64,000 bases of DNA from Pyrinomonadaceae bacterium (GCA_019694395.1 JAIBCC010000027.1:1-64000), one strand, 5' to 3'; positions 1 through 8,753 are shown, counted from the first letter of the stretch. Numbers and translations: made by a program. The notes: a model not told the origin generated them from the letters alone.

Positions 1-427
1 GATATTCGCGTTTGGGATTATCCTGCAAAATCAATTCTAAAGGAACTTTATTATTTTCGGTTGAACTATCTGCCCAAAGATCAATTTCTTTTGCGCCTTG
101 TCGAACATTTTTAATTAAAATCCAGCTAGTCGCAATCGCCCCTTTGGAATCAAGCTTGACTTGATAAAGCGGGGATTTGATGGAAATTGTTTTATTCGGC
201 GTATCATCCGGAGTAACCGCAGTTTGTTGAGCGGGTTGACTTTCAGGTTGAGGTGTTGGAGTCGCTTGATTATTTGCAGCAACAGCATTGGCATTTGAAT
301 TTGCATCAACATTCGCATTTGGAGTCTTTTTCGGTGCAAAATAGTAGCTCCAAACAAGCAGAACAATCATTGAAAGAACTGCCGCAATAAGAAATCTGGA
401 TTGATTTTGTTGTTTATTCTGGTTCAT
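1..427 (-). CDS. yidC: Membrane protein insertase YidC, N-terminal part (cut by window edge)
   Basis: Reading from an ATG at 427 the protein begins MNQNKQQNQSRFLIAAVLSM and runs off the left edge after about 142 residues. There is an N-terminal membrane segment (about residues 12-31), then an Asn/Ala/Pro/Gln-rich linker, then the start of a beta-rich periplasmic domain (SIKSPLYQVKLDSKGA). This is the layout of Gram-negative YidC, which inserts proteins into the inner membrane alone or with SecYEG. The start codon directly abuts the yidD stop, and the order rpmH-rnpA-yidD-yidC is the classic cluster, so the call rests on both sequence and context. Confidence 0.9.
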   Translation of the reverse strand, partial: MNQNKQQNQSRFLIAAVLSMIVLLVWSYYFAPKKTPNANVDANSNANAVAANNQATPTPQPESQPAQQTAVTPDDTPNKTISIKSPLYQVKLDSKGAIATSWILIKNVRQGAKEIDLWADSSTENNKVPLELILQDNPKREY

Positions 428-637
428 TTACTTAACGGGATCATAACCGCCGGCACAAAAAGGTTGACATCTTAAGATACGTTTTATTCCCATCCAGGTT
501 CCACGAAAAAAACCGTATTTTTCGACGGCTTCCATCATATAATTTGAACAAGTTGGTTCAAAACGGCAGGCAGGCGGCAAAAAAGGCGAAAGGAACGCTT
601 TGTAAAATTTCAATAACTCTATCATTAGAAACTTCAT
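428..637 (-). CDS. yidD: Membrane protein insertion efficiency factor YidD
   Basis: This 69-residue protein matches the YidD family along its length. It has an amphipathic N-terminus (KFLMIELLKFYKAFLSPFLP) and the conserved block CRFEPTCSNYMMEAVEKYG, followed by RCQPFCAGGYDPV with the family cysteines. YidD is a small membrane-associated protein thought to help YidC-dependent insertion. It sits 1 bp after rnpA and directly before yidC, the usual place, and is probably translated from the same message. Confidence 0.95.
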   Translation of the reverse strand: MKFLMIELLKFYKAFLSPFLPPACRFEPTCSNYMMEAVEKYGFFRGTWMGIKRILRCQPFCAGGYDPVK

Positions 638-638
638 T

Positions 639-1031
639 TTACACTGCGTCCTTGTCGCCTTTATTTAATTCTAATTCGCTATTTCTAACGTGTTCAATCA
701 GTTGCCGAAAATCGCTCAAAGGTTTTTCGAGTTTAACTTTCAATAAATTACGCTTGCAGTTCAAAACCCAATCATATTTTCCTGAAAGTCCGTCTAATTC
801 AATACTACTTAGACGAAAGGCTTCACGCAAAAGCCTTTTGGCACGATTCCGGTCGTGTGCTTTGCCGATTCCTTTTTTTGAAGCAGTTACGCCAAGCCGT
901 TGAATTCCAAGATTATTCGGACGTAAAAAAAGCGTCATAAAACGCCCGTCAAATCGTTTTCCTTCACTATAAACTAAGCGAAACTCCGCCGACTTTGCGA
1001 TTCGGCTTGTCTTAGGCAAAGCAAATCGCAC
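639..1031 (-). CDS. rnpA: Ribonuclease P protein component
   Basis: The 130-residue basic protein has the RnpA signature RNRAKRLLREAFR near residues 63-75 and the early motif FRLVYSEGKRFDGRF. RnpA is the protein subunit of RNase P, which removes 5' leaders from tRNA precursors. The start is GTG at 1031, four bases after the rpmH stop, which suggests translational coupling. The acidic tail (ELELNKGDKDAV) goes slightly beyond the core fold. The length is normal for the family. Confidence 0.95.
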   Translation of the reverse strand: MRFALPKTSRIAKSAEFRLVYSEGKRFDGRFMTLFLRPNNLGIQRLGVTASKKGIGKAHDRNRAKRLLREAFRLSSIELDGLSGKYDWVLNCKRNLLKVKLEKPLSDFRQLIEHVRNSELELNKGDKDAV

Positions 1032-1035
1032 GTTC

Positions 1036-1182
1036 TTAATAGTGATGCGGCGTTAATCTCTTGCGTCCTTTTGCACGACGACGGGCTAAAACTGCACGTC
1101 CATTTTTGGTTGCCATTCTGGCACGAAATCCGTGTTTCTTAGCACGGCGACGATTATTCGGTTGAAAAGTTCTTTTTGGCAT
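1036..1182 (-). CDS. rpmH: 50S ribosomal protein L34
   Basis: A 48-residue open frame starts at the ATG at 1182 and encodes MPKRTFQPNNRRRAKKHGFR, followed by ARMATKNGRAVLARRRAKGR and ending KRLTPHHY. This is a full-length L34. A purine-rich GGAGGA lies just upstream (about 1195-1200 on the opposite strand), at good spacing. It is the first gene of the rpmH-rnpA-yidD-yidC series. Here rpmH lies about 10 kb from dnaA, whereas in many genomes the two are divergent neighbours. Confidence 0.97.
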   Translation of the reverse strand: MPKRTFQPNNRRRAKKHGFRARMATKNGRAVLARRRAKGRKRLTPHHY

Positions 1183-1243
1183 TACTTTATTAGTCCTCCA
1201 CTCGTAAGTGAAAACTTAAAGTTTATGTAAAAATTACGATTAT

Positions 1244-1268
1244 GTCAAAATTAGACCTTGATTTTGAC
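1244..1268. other. Perfect 8-bp inverted repeat upstream of rpmH
   Basis: GTCAAAAT and ATTTTGAC are separated by 9 bases, between the DUF3592 gene stop and the rpmH start, and the stem borders AT-rich sequence on both sides. It could be a terminator for the DUF3592 gene or a protein-binding site at the rpmH promoter. The sequence does not decide between these. Confidence 0.4.
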
Positions 1269-1327
1269 TAATTTTTTGGTATTTAGCTAATTTTTCTGAA
1301 AGAAAAATGAAATATTTGAGGTGTTTT

Positions 1328-1702
1328 TCAAAAATATAAACCGAAAATCAAAACTCCAATTCCCATTGCGACACCAATAATCAATTGTGCATCGTTGTTA
1401 TCCTGTTCCAGAAGTCCGGCAAGTTTAGGATTTTCAGGAACATAATAAACTTCTACTGCTTGTCCAATTTGATACTTCTCAACTTCAATCGGATATTTGT
1501 GGATAAAATTAAAATTTTGTCCTTTTTCTGTTTTGAAACTAACTTTTACGGAACGACCCATGTGGGGACCGCTTTCAATAATTATGTCAACGATATGTCC
1601 AATAGTTCGAACGGATTTAACTAATATTTTGGCTGTTTGAATTTTGGAGAAAATACTTAGACCAATAAAAAAAATCCCAGTGCCGATAAGAATCCATTTC
1701 AT
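1328..1702 (-). CDS. DUF3592-like membrane protein
   Basis: The 124-residue protein has two hydrophobic segments, near residues 3-20 and 105-123, flanking a soluble beta-rich middle. The middle contains GHIVDIIIESGPHMGRSVKVSF and VEVYYVPENPKLAGLLE. The phrase V.VYY.P.NP with a terminal membrane helix is typical of DUF3592 proteins, whose function is unknown. It is transcribed toward rpmH but separated by 145 bp, so it is probably its own unit. A GGAG-containing stretch precedes the ATG at 1702. Confidence 0.7.
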   Translation of the reverse strand: MKWILIGTGIFFIGLSIFSKIQTAKILVKSVRTIGHIVDIIIESGPHMGRSVKVSFKTEKGQNFNFIHKYPIEVEKYQIGQAVEVYYVPENPKLAGLLEQDNNDAQLIIGVAMGIGVLIFGLYF

Positions 1703-1776
1703 AGTCTTACCCCCTTTGAGGAGGAGTGTAGCCGAAAATTTGAAATTAAGTAAAGATTTTTTATTTAATTTAGGAA

Positions 1777-2373
1777 TTAAAATCTGACTTTTCGTCCAAT
1801 GAATTCATAATTTCCCTTAACAATTTTCGCTATTGCTTCAATATAAAGTTGATGTTCTTGCTCTAAAATTCGATGAGAAAGAGTTTCGGCAGTATCCTCA
1901 TCTTTAACTTCCACGACTTTTTGCGCGATGATTGCCCCGTGATCTAATTCTTCGTCAACAAAATGAACCGTGCATCCGGTAAAATAAACACCATATTCAA
2001 ATGCTTGTTTTTGTGCGTCCAAACCTTTGAAACTCGGCAATAAACTCGGATGAATATTGATGATTTTGTTAGGAAATCCACGAATAAAATCTTTGGACAA
2101 CAGACGCATATAACCAGCCAAGCAAACTAATTCAACGCCACGTTTTTTCAATTCGCTGACAATTTCCGCATCGTGTTCTTCGCGTGTGCGTCCATTGCGG
2201 GGAATAGCGAGAGTTTCAAGACCTTTTTCCTGTGCTTTGATCAAACCTTGCGCGGAAGGTTTATCTGAAATAACAACAGCGATTTCAGCATTGGGAATTG
2301 TGCCGTTTTCAATCGCTTCGGCAATCGCCAACATATTTGAGCCACGTCCTGAGATTAAAATGCCTAGTTTCAT
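1777..2373 (-). CDS. purN: Phosphoribosylglycinamide formyltransferase (GAR transformylase 1)
   Basis: PurN transfers a formyl group from 10-formyl-THF to GAR, the third step of purine synthesis. The protein is 198 residues. The phosphate-binding start is KLGILISGRGSNM. The catalytic trio appears as Asn106 and His108 in INIHPSLLPSFKG and Asp144 in EELDHGAII, the same numbering as the E. coli enzyme. It is the last gene of a minus-strand purM / DUF6714-like / purN run with short gaps. Confidence 0.95.
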   Translation of the reverse strand: MKLGILISGRGSNMLAIAEAIENGTIPNAEIAVVISDKPSAQGLIKAQEKGLETLAIPRNGRTREEHDAEIVSELKKRGVELVCLAGYMRLLSKDFIRGFPNKIINIHPSLLPSFKGLDAQKQAFEYGVYFTGCTVHFVDEELDHGAIIAQKVVEVKDEDTAETLSHRILEQEHQLYIEAIAKIVKGNYEFIGRKVRF

Positions 2374-2389
2374 AACAAATTCAAATATA

Positions 2390-2902
2390 TTAACCTTTTA
2401 ACCCTAAATCTTTCGCCCAAATAGCTGAAATTATTGCTTTTCCACGCTCCAATTCTCTTCTCATAACGTAATAATCTTCATTCAAAATTGCTAAATCAAT
2501 AAATTCTAAGACAACTTCGATTTGCTCTTTTGTAAAATATTCAAAACGACTTATTAATCGCTGTGAATACCTTTCGACTTCATCATCATTTCTCACCATA
2601 AATTGATAACCTGTAAATTCATAAACGTCATCGGTTTCAGCAAAATGTTCAAGAGAATGGATAAGATAAGAAGGTAAGAAACTATGAAAAGCCTCAGCAG
2701 TAAATAAAGGCAATTTATCATAATTTTCTCTTAAAATTTCGGCAGTAATAGCTTTCCAATCTTTGTTACAAAAAGCTTTACGAACTCCAAAACATTCTTC
2801 GCATTCGTGATCGGTAATAAAACCTTTTGGAACACTAACGCTTTCAAATGCTTTAATTATCTTTGATTTGAGTTCAGTAAGTTTTTCGTGAAGATTTTCC
2901 AT
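2390..2902 (-). CDS. DUF6714-like hypothetical protein
   Basis: A 170-residue soluble protein with no signal or membrane segment. It resembles DUF6714 proteins in the order of its motifs: HECEECFGVRKAF near residue 28, then KDWKAI, then LPLFTAEAFHSFLPSYLIHSLEH. The paired cysteines in CEEC could bind metal, but that is only a guess. It is wedged between purM (5 bp upstream) and purN (16 bp downstream), so it is probably co-transcribed with both. No purine role is evident from the sequence. Confidence 0.55.
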   Translation of the reverse strand: MENLHEKLTELKSKIIKAFESVSVPKGFITDHECEECFGVRKAFCNKDWKAITAEILRENYDKLPLFTAEAFHSFLPSYLIHSLEHFAETDDVYEFTGYQFMVRNDDEVERYSQRLISRFEYFTKEQIEVVLEFIDLAILNEDYYVMRRELERGKAIISAIWAKDLGLKG

Positions 2903-2907
2903 TTACG

Positions 2908-3930
2908 CTAACCAATCTCAACTTCTTTATTTCCCTCAATTACCTTCCCAATCTCAACACTTCCTTCCAAATTTTCCAACAAAAACTCTTTATCTTCTTG
3001 GTTACAGACAACAACCATTCCCACACCCATATTAAAAGTGCGGAACATTTCTTTTTCTTCGACATTGCCGAGCTTTTGCATCAAGCCGAAAATCGGGAGT
3101 TCGTTCCAGGTTCCGCGTTTGATTTCGACTGAAACATTTTCCGGCAAAATTCGCGGGATATTTTCCAGCAATCCGCCGCCCGTGATGTGTGCGAGACCTT
3201 TGATTTTTCCGCTATCAAGTAATTTATCCAATGGTTTAAGGAAGCTTTGATGAGTTTTCAGAAGTGCTTCGCCGACTGTTTCGCCTAATTCTTCGGCAAA
3301 TGAATCAACTTTGTAACCGCCGACTTCAAAAAATAATTTTCTTGCCAGAGAATAGCCGTTTGTCTGTAAACCATTGGAAGGCAACGCTAAAACGACATCA
3401 CCTGACTTAATATTTTTGCCGTCAATTACTTTTGATTTATCCACCACGCCGACGATAAATCCCGCCAGATCATATTCGCCGTCGGCATACATCGAAGGCA
3501 TTTCCGCTGTCTCGCCGCCGAGCAGAACGCAGCCATTTTCTTTACAAGCGATTGCCATTCCTTCCACAACAGAAGCCGTTACGTCAGGTTTTACAACTCC
3601 GGTTGCAAAGTAATCGAGGAAAAAAAGGGGTCTTGCACCTTGCACTAAAATATCGTTGACACAATGATTTACGAGGTCTTGCCCGACAGTATTGTGAATT
3701 CCCGTATCAAATGCAATTTTAAGTTTTGTGCCGACTCCATCTGCCGAAGCGACCAAAACAGGTTCGCTCATTTCGGGAAACATCGCCGAAAACATTCCGC
3801 CGAAGCTGCCGATTTCGGTCAAAGTCCGCTCGTTAAAAGTTGATTTGGCAAATTGTCTGATTTTGGCAACGGCGGCGTTGGCGTTATCAATCGAAACGCC
3901 TGCGTCTGAATATGAAATGGATTTGGTCAT
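2908..3930 (-). CDS. purM: Phosphoribosylformylglycinamidine cyclo-ligase (AIR synthetase)
   Basis: PurM closes FGAM to AIR using ATP. The protein starts MTKSISYSDAGVSIDNANAA and carries the family blocks VLVASADGVGTKLKIAF, NDILVQGARPLFFLDYFA and GGETAEMPSMY, and ends with the FNMGVGMVVV region. The frame is open up to 4026, but the upstream 32 codons translate a low-complexity repeat (PSTLDLRPSTF) and are not conserved PurM sequence. The ATG at 3930 therefore gives a normal 340-residue enzyme. It appears to head the purM / DUF6714-like / purN operon. Confidence 0.95.
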   Translation of the reverse strand: MTKSISYSDAGVSIDNANAAVAKIRQFAKSTFNERTLTEIGSFGGMFSAMFPEMSEPVLVASADGVGTKLKIAFDTGIHNTVGQDLVNHCVNDILVQGARPLFFLDYFATGVVKPDVTASVVEGMAIACKENGCVLLGGETAEMPSMYADGEYDLAGFIVGVVDKSKVIDGKNIKSGDVVLALPSNGLQTNGYSLARKLFFEVGGYKVDSFAEELGETVGEALLKTHQSFLKPLDKLLDSGKIKGLAHITGGGLLENIPRILPENVSVEIKRGTWNELPIFGLMQKLGNVEEKEMFRTFNMGVGMVVVCNQEDKEFLLENLEGSVEIGKVIEGNKEVEIG

Positions 3931-3991
3931 AAAAAAAGTCGAAGGTCTCAAGTCTAAAGTCGAAGGAAGATTATAGACTTTTTGAGAGAAT

Positions 3992-4765
3992 TTAACCAAA
4001 GTTGGGAGGATTTTGTTTGATTGCAAATTCTCGTTCTAAAATTTCATAAAATTCTAATTCGGAATTAACGATTGTTTCAGTTCTTTCGCCATTAAAAGTT
4101 TCAATAAACATTTTATCGGTTAAAGTTTTGCGTCCGTTTTCGGTCATAATTGAGCAAAGTTTTCCGCGTGTAAAATGTGATTCGGGCGAAGTTTGATGAA
4201 AATTGCACATTTCGGAAAATTCGGATAAATCCCGTTCTAATTCTTTGAAAATATATTCACTTTGCCAAATTTCGCCATCTTTTTTGACAACTTCAAAATA
4301 TTCTTCATCAAAATTTTTGATTAAAAAGATTCCGTTTTTATCAATTTGCTCAACGTCCAAAACGAATTTCAAAGGTTCAGCCGAAAAATCTCCAAAGCCG
4401 ACATCAACCAAAAATTCCTGCGTCTCAATTTTCGCCAAAATCGCCAAATGATCGTATTCCGCACCAAAATTTCCATCCCGTCCAAACACTCTGGCTGAAA
4501 TAATTTTTGTTTGAAAACCGACTTCTCTCAAAAGTTCATTGAACAAACTGTTCAGTTCATAACAAAAGCCGCCGCGTTTTTTCTCTACAATTTTTGTATA
4601 AAAATCGTTTGGGTCTAATTTTATTGGCTGTTTCCAATGAATATCAAGATTTTCAAAAGGGATATGCAAAAGATGGGTTTTCTGTAAAATTGATAAATTT
4701 TTAAGATTTACGGCAACTTTTGACGCTTCAAAATTGATTCGTTCCAGATATTTTTGTTTATCCAT
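3992..4765 (-). CDS. Arylamine N-acetyltransferase family protein
   Basis: The catalytic triad of the NAT family is visible: Cys68 in KKRGGFCYELN, His106 in AEYDHLAI and Asp121 in LVDVGFGD. The family moves an acetyl group from acetyl-CoA to arylamines, hydrazines or related amines. The start is taken as ATG 4765 (MDKQKYLERINFEA), giving 257 residues, a normal size. A further in-frame ATG at 4792 adds nine unconserved residues. It lies 61 bp upstream of purM in the same direction. Confidence 0.88.
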   Translation of the reverse strand: MDKQKYLERINFEASKVAVNLKNLSILQKTHLLHIPFENLDIHWKQPIKLDPNDFYTKIVEKKRGGFCYELNSLFNELLREVGFQTKIISARVFGRDGNFGAEYDHLAILAKIETQEFLVDVGFGDFSAEPLKFVLDVEQIDKNGIFLIKNFDEEYFEVVKKDGEIWQSEYIFKELERDLSEFSEMCNFHQTSPESHFTRGKLCSIMTENGRKTLTDKMFIETFNGERTETIVNSELEFYEILEREFAIKQNPPNFG

Positions 4766-4866
4766 AATTCTTGTAAAATTATACCTTAGCAAAACTTTAT
4801 TGACTTAGAATCTTTTCAAGTTTAGCATTTTTGAGGTAGTTGATTTTCGTAGATGGAGAAAACCAA

Positions 4867-5250
4867 ATGAGTTTTACTTTGATGGATTTAGGTTCTGAGA
4901 ACTTTGAATTGCGTGCCAACGTATGGAGTTGGAAGCCGACGCTGGAGATTATCAAAAATTTGGATATTCTGAGCGACGGAAAAATAAGGCAAATGGAATA
5001 TAACGCAACCGGAGTCAAAATCGAACTTGAAGACGCGCACCAAATAGGCAAAAAAATACAGGAAACAATTTTGCCGAAACTTGAACCTAATAAACGAATG
5101 TTTATGGACGGAAGCATTACGGACGCGCCGGATGACGGCACAATCTATCGGGATGACGACGAAAAATGGAAAAATTACAGCGCAAGTTATGAATGGCTCA
5201 AGGATTTTTCCGATTTTTGTTTATTGTCGAAAGGTTTTCAAGTCTTTTAA
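4867..5250 (+). CDS. Hypothetical protein
   Basis: A 127-residue soluble acidic protein beginning MSFTLMDLGSENFELRANVW. ATG 4867 is chosen because TGGAGA lies 8 bases upstream; an alternative ATG at 4840 lacks this. The protein is rich in Trp, Asp and Lys with a C-terminal YEWLKDFSDFCLLSKGF. It has no signal peptide, no membrane segment and no motif I can tie to a family. It is divergent from the NAT gene and is followed by a run of strong hairpins. Confidence 0.6.
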   Translation: MSFTLMDLGSENFELRANVWSWKPTLEIIKNLDILSDGKIRQMEYNATGVKIELEDAHQIGKKIQETILPKLEPNKRMFMDGSITDAPDDGTIYRDDDEKWKNYSASYEWLKDFSDFCLLSKGFQVF

Positions 5251-5256
5251 GGAAAC

Positions 5257-5372
5257 GCCAGCAACTTGCTGGCAAACGTCGCGTGAGCGGCGTAGCTAGG
5301 TTTAATTACAATTCAATTCCAATTAAAATTGAATTGTTCGCGCTTTGCGCTCAATGCCGTCAGGATGACGGC
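5257..5372. repeat. Cluster of five consecutive hairpins
   Basis: Five inverted repeats follow each other in 116 bp: GCCAGCAA/TTGCTGGC (5257-5273), ACGTCGC/GCGGCGT with one G-T pair (5276-5293), CAATTCAATT/AATTGAATTG (5309-5336), GCGC/GCGC (5340-5350) and GCCGTCA/TGACGGC (5356-5372). The first could end transcription of the upstream gene, but there is no T-run. The last one spans the ATG at 5365 that would start the DUF445 gene. Confidence 0.8.
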
Positions 5373-6981
5373 GTTCCAAAAAGAAGTGGAATTTAACATT
5401 AGAACCTTAGTTGAGATTAGTCTCTTGATTCTTTTTGCCACCGTTCACGGATGGGTAGGAGCGTGGCTGGCGGTGCGGATGCTTTTTCGTCCGCGTAATC
5501 CGATTAAATTGTTGGGAATTACGATCTTTCCGCAAGGGATGATTCCGCGACATCGAGATCGTTTGGCAAACGCCATCGGAAAAGCAGTTGGCGAGGAACT
5601 CGTTTCATCTGAAACCGTTTTGGATCAATTATTTGAGAAAGATTTTTTGCGCCGAAAAATTCAGGGCTTAGTTGATTCCTACACTCAGGAACTAATTTCT
5701 CAGGAATATCCGTCACTTATCGAGGCTTTACCGTCAAATTTGCGCGAACCTGTTTTGGATGCGATTTCGACTCTGCAATTAAAAATCGGAACGCACATTC
5801 AGACCGTTTTAAAAAGTGAAGACACGGTGCAGTCAATCAGCGGTTTTGTTGAACGCCGCGTTGATGAATTTTTATCGAAAAGAGTTTCGGAAGTAATTGA
5901 CGAGGAACAATTTAATAAAGCACTGAATTTTCTCGAAACCCGTATTCGAAATGCGGTTCGCGAACCTTCTTTAGAAAAGAAAATTGCCGACTTTATCAGC
6001 AAAAGGGTTGATGATCTGGCGAATACCCAAACGACTTTGGGCGATATGTTCACGCCTGATGCAATTGCACTAGTCAAAGAAAAAGCAGTCGAACAAATTG
6101 ACCCGATCATTACACATTTGACGCAGCTCGCCGCCGCCGAAAAAACCCGGAATCAAATTGGTGCGATCATCAAAAAAGAGGTCCACGAATACTACGAAGG
6201 CTTGCCGTTTATTAAAAAGATTTTCGTTTCCCGCGAGACTTTGCTCAATGAAGTGGATGATCTGGTCAATGAGTCTTTGCCGAAACGCATCGAAGAAACT
6301 CTGCGCGGAGATTTTTTTGCCGAAGAAGCCTTTAGTTTCATTGATACCAGCGTTAATAATGTTTTAGCCCGTCCCTTGCAGTCCCTAATCGGGCAAATTG
6401 CTCCAAATCAACTGGAACGGGTTAAAAAACAAATCACGACCAGCGTGCTCGGACTTTTGCAAAGCGATGAAATGCAAAAATCTATTTCGGCGTATTTGAC
6501 CGATTCGCTTCACAAAATCCGTCCGCATAGTCTGGATGCAATTTTACAAACAATTCATCCCGAATCCGAAGAAAAACTCAAGAAAATGCTCTCGGGCGGA
6601 CTTTTAAACATTTTGAATCAGGAAGAAACCGCGAATATTATCAATGCAGTTTTAGCCAAACAAATTGAAAAATTAATGGCTGCTCCAATCGGAAAACTTT
6701 CAGATCATATTTCCGAAGATCAGATCAAGAAAACCGGAAATCAATTGACCGACACAATTCTCCAAGCCGCTAAAGAAAAATTACCCCAAGCGATTCAGGA
6801 ATTTAATGTCGGCGAAATGGTGCGGGAAAAAATCAATAATTATCCGGTTGAAAAATTGGAAAGTTTAGTGCTTTCGGTAGCAAAAGAACATCTGCGGACG
6901 ATTGAACTTTTCGGCGCATTTTTTGGGTTTGTGATTGGTGTTGTGCAAGCAATTTTGTCCTACTACGTTTTTGTCAAATAA
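5365..6981 (+). CDS. DUF445 family membrane-anchored protein
   Basis: The DUF445 signature is near the N-terminus: ATVHGWVGAWLAVRMLFRP followed by IFPQGMIPRHRDRLANAIG. The long helical middle is full of repeated amphipathic segments (for example DFISKRVDDLANTQ), and a C-terminal membrane segment (FFGFVIGVVQAILSYYVFV) closes the protein at 538 residues. The family is of unknown function, with membrane helices at both ends. The true start is uncertain: ATG 5365 lies inside a hairpin stem, while GTG 5386 is free of it. No Shine-Dalgarno sequence is obvious for either. Confidence 0.8.
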   Translation: MTAFQKEVEFNIRTLVEISLLILFATVHGWVGAWLAVRMLFRPRNPIKLLGITIFPQGMIPRHRDRLANAIGKAVGEELVSSETVLDQLFEKDFLRRKIQGLVDSYTQELISQEYPSLIEALPSNLREPVLDAISTLQLKIGTHIQTVLKSEDTVQSISGFVERRVDEFLSKRVSEVIDEEQFNKALNFLETRIRNAVREPSLEKKIADFISKRVDDLANTQTTLGDMFTPDAIALVKEKAVEQIDPIITHLTQLAAAEKTRNQIGAIIKKEVHEYYEGLPFIKKIFVSRETLLNEVDDLVNESLPKRIEETLRGDFFAEEAFSFIDTSVNNVLARPLQSLIGQIAPNQLERVKKQITTSVLGLLQSDEMQKSISAYLTDSLHKIRPHSLDAILQTIHPESEEKLKKMLSGGLLNILNQEETANIINAVLAKQIEKLMAAPIGKLSDHISEDQIKKTGNQLTDTILQAAKEKLPQAIQEFNVGEMVREKINNYPVEKLESLVLSVAKEHLRTIELFGAFFGFVIGVVQAILSYYVFVK

Positions 6982-7137
6982 TTCTAACTTTCCTCACTTA
7001 AACCCAAATCTCTTTCGTTCATTTATGTAGCAAATGGTGTAAATTGCCTTATTACTAAAAAACACTTCTTCCCCTAATTTAACTAATTACAACACTTACA
7101 TACTTTGGCACGCCTTTTGATTTTAGCAAAAGTGAAA

Positions 7138-7161
7138 GTCGCGTAGCTTCGGCTAACCGAC
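7138..7161. other. Hairpin with TTCG tetraloop upstream of a secreted-protein gene
   Basis: GTCGCGTAGC and GCTAACCGAC flank TTCG. Eight of ten positions pair, giving two blocks separated by an internal 2x2 mismatch. A UUCG loop is unusually stable in RNA. It ends 36 bp before the ATG at 7198, so it would sit in the 5' leader if transcription starts upstream. Confidence 0.45.
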
Positions 7162-7197
7162 AATCTTCCAAAATTGAAGTTTAGTGAGGGAAGAAAA

Positions 7198-8718
7198 ATG
7201 AGAAATTTACAAAATAAAATAGTAGTTTTAGCGTTAGTAATCGGATTGTCTATACTCCCTGTTTTTGCCCAAGGTTATCGCGGCAATACAAGACAAATCA
7301 GAACTCTAATTAACCAGATCGAAATCAAATCGAACAACTTTAAATATCAGTTGAATCGTGCTTTGGATTACAATAACCAAACCAATAACACTCGTCGAGA
7401 AGACAACATTAATCAAGCTGTCAGTAGTTTTGAAAACTCAGTCAATGTAATGAAACAAAACTTTAACTATCGCAGAGATATAACTGACGATGTGAGAAAT
7501 GTTTTGTCAAAAGCAGCTTTTATCGAAAGAGTAATGCGTGATTACCGTTTTAATCCGCAAACTGAAAATAACTGGAGACTTTTGAAAACCGATTTGAATA
7601 CACTTGCCGGTTATTACAATTTAAATTCAGATTGGAATTATCAAAACTATCCTGGTTCAAATTCATTGAACGGAACTTATCATTTGAATATCAGTCAAAG
7701 TGATGATGTAAATTCGGCAATTAACCGTGTGCTAAACAATTCAAATTCTTATCAAAATGAAAGAATGAGAAATAATTTGCAACGCCGTTTGGCAGTTCCT
7801 GAATATTTGTCAATCGAAAAATCAAACTATTTGGTCAAAATGGCATCGTCCAATGCAAATCAAACTTCTTTTGAAGCAAATGGTCGGGCAACCACCGAAT
7901 ATTTGCCAAATGGAAAAACGATGACTACAACTGCCACGCTTTCAGGCGACAGATTGACCATTAATTCAGACGGCGATCAGATAAATGCGTTTTACATTAC
8001 TTTTGAACCGTATAACAACGGAAACAAATTGAAAGTAACTAGACGTTTATACTTAGAAAATCGCGGTCAGACAATTACCGTTTCGAGCGTTTACGATAAA
8101 ACTTCGACAGCGGCAAACTGGAATTTGTATCGAAACGATAATTATCCAAATGCTTCTTATCCAAATAACGGATACGGAAATGGATACGGTTTCTATGTTC
8201 AAAACGGAACCCAATTAATCGCAACCTTAAATACTGATCTTTCGACCAGAACCAATATTGAAGGTCAAAGATTTTCGATGACCGTAACTTCGCCGTCAGT
8301 TTATTACGGTGCAGTAATTGAAGGAAGAGTCAGCAAGGCAACCCGTTCAGGACGTTTGACCGGAAATGCTGAGTTAGGTTTGAACTTTGAAACTATCAGA
8401 CTTCGCAATGGCGGAACTTATCGGTTTGAAGGTTTAATTGATAGTGTGCAAACAACAAATGGTAAAACCATCAAAATTGATAACGAAAACGCTATCAGTA
8501 GTGGCAGCCAAACAACTGATACTGTTGTCCGAACAGGAATCGGCGCGGCAATTGGAGCGATTATCGGCGGAATTACCGGAGGTGAAAAAGGTGCCGTCAT
8601 TGGTGCAACCATTGGTGCCGGTGCCGGAGGCGGTTCAATCTTAGTTCAAGGTCGTGATGATATTGATCTGAGAAACGGAACAACTTTTAATATCACTGCC
8701 AGCTCAAATATTAGTTAG
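7198..8718 (+). CDS. Secreted protein with C-terminal glycine-zipper segment, unknown function
   Basis: ATG 7198 follows GAGGGAAG at good spacing and opens a clear signal peptide (MRNLQNKIVVLALVIGLSIL, cleavage near VFA-Q). The mature part of about 480 residues is Asn/Tyr-rich. An N-terminal helical region is followed by beta-rich repeats and then the glycine zipper GAAIGAIIGGITGGEKGAVI near residue 445, of the kind that inserts in or spans membranes. The last 40 residues (VQGRDDIDLRNGTTFNI) recall bacterial surface proteins ending after a zipper. No catalytic motif was recognised. A terminator follows. Confidence 0.75.
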   Translation: MRNLQNKIVVLALVIGLSILPVFAQGYRGNTRQIRTLINQIEIKSNNFKYQLNRALDYNNQTNNTRREDNINQAVSSFENSVNVMKQNFNYRRDITDDVRNVLSKAAFIERVMRDYRFNPQTENNWRLLKTDLNTLAGYYNLNSDWNYQNYPGSNSLNGTYHLNISQSDDVNSAINRVLNNSNSYQNERMRNNLQRRLAVPEYLSIEKSNYLVKMASSNANQTSFEANGRATTEYLPNGKTMTTTATLSGDRLTINSDGDQINAFYITFEPYNNGNKLKVTRRLYLENRGQTITVSSVYDKTSTAANWNLYRNDNYPNASYPNNGYGNGYGFYVQNGTQLIATLNTDLSTRTNIEGQRFSMTVTSPSVYYGAVIEGRVSKATRSGRLTGNAELGLNFETIRLRNGGTYRFEGLIDSVQTTNGKTIKIDNENAISSGSQTTDTVVRTGIGAAIGAIIGGITGGEKGAVIGATIGAGAGGGSILVQGRDDIDLRNGTTFNITASSNIS

Positions 8719-8753
8719 AAAATAGTCGAATTCATTAAAATAATTTGAGCTTT

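Noticed and set aside
115..366. Minus-strand frame rich in Leu and Gln within yidC
   Set aside because: It is out of frame with the clear YidC N-terminus that starts at 427 and covers the same bases; it has no start signal or family match.
3931..4026. Longer PurM start
   Set aside because: The extra codons translate a low-complexity repeat (PSTLDLRPSTF); PurM homology begins at MTKSISYSDAG.
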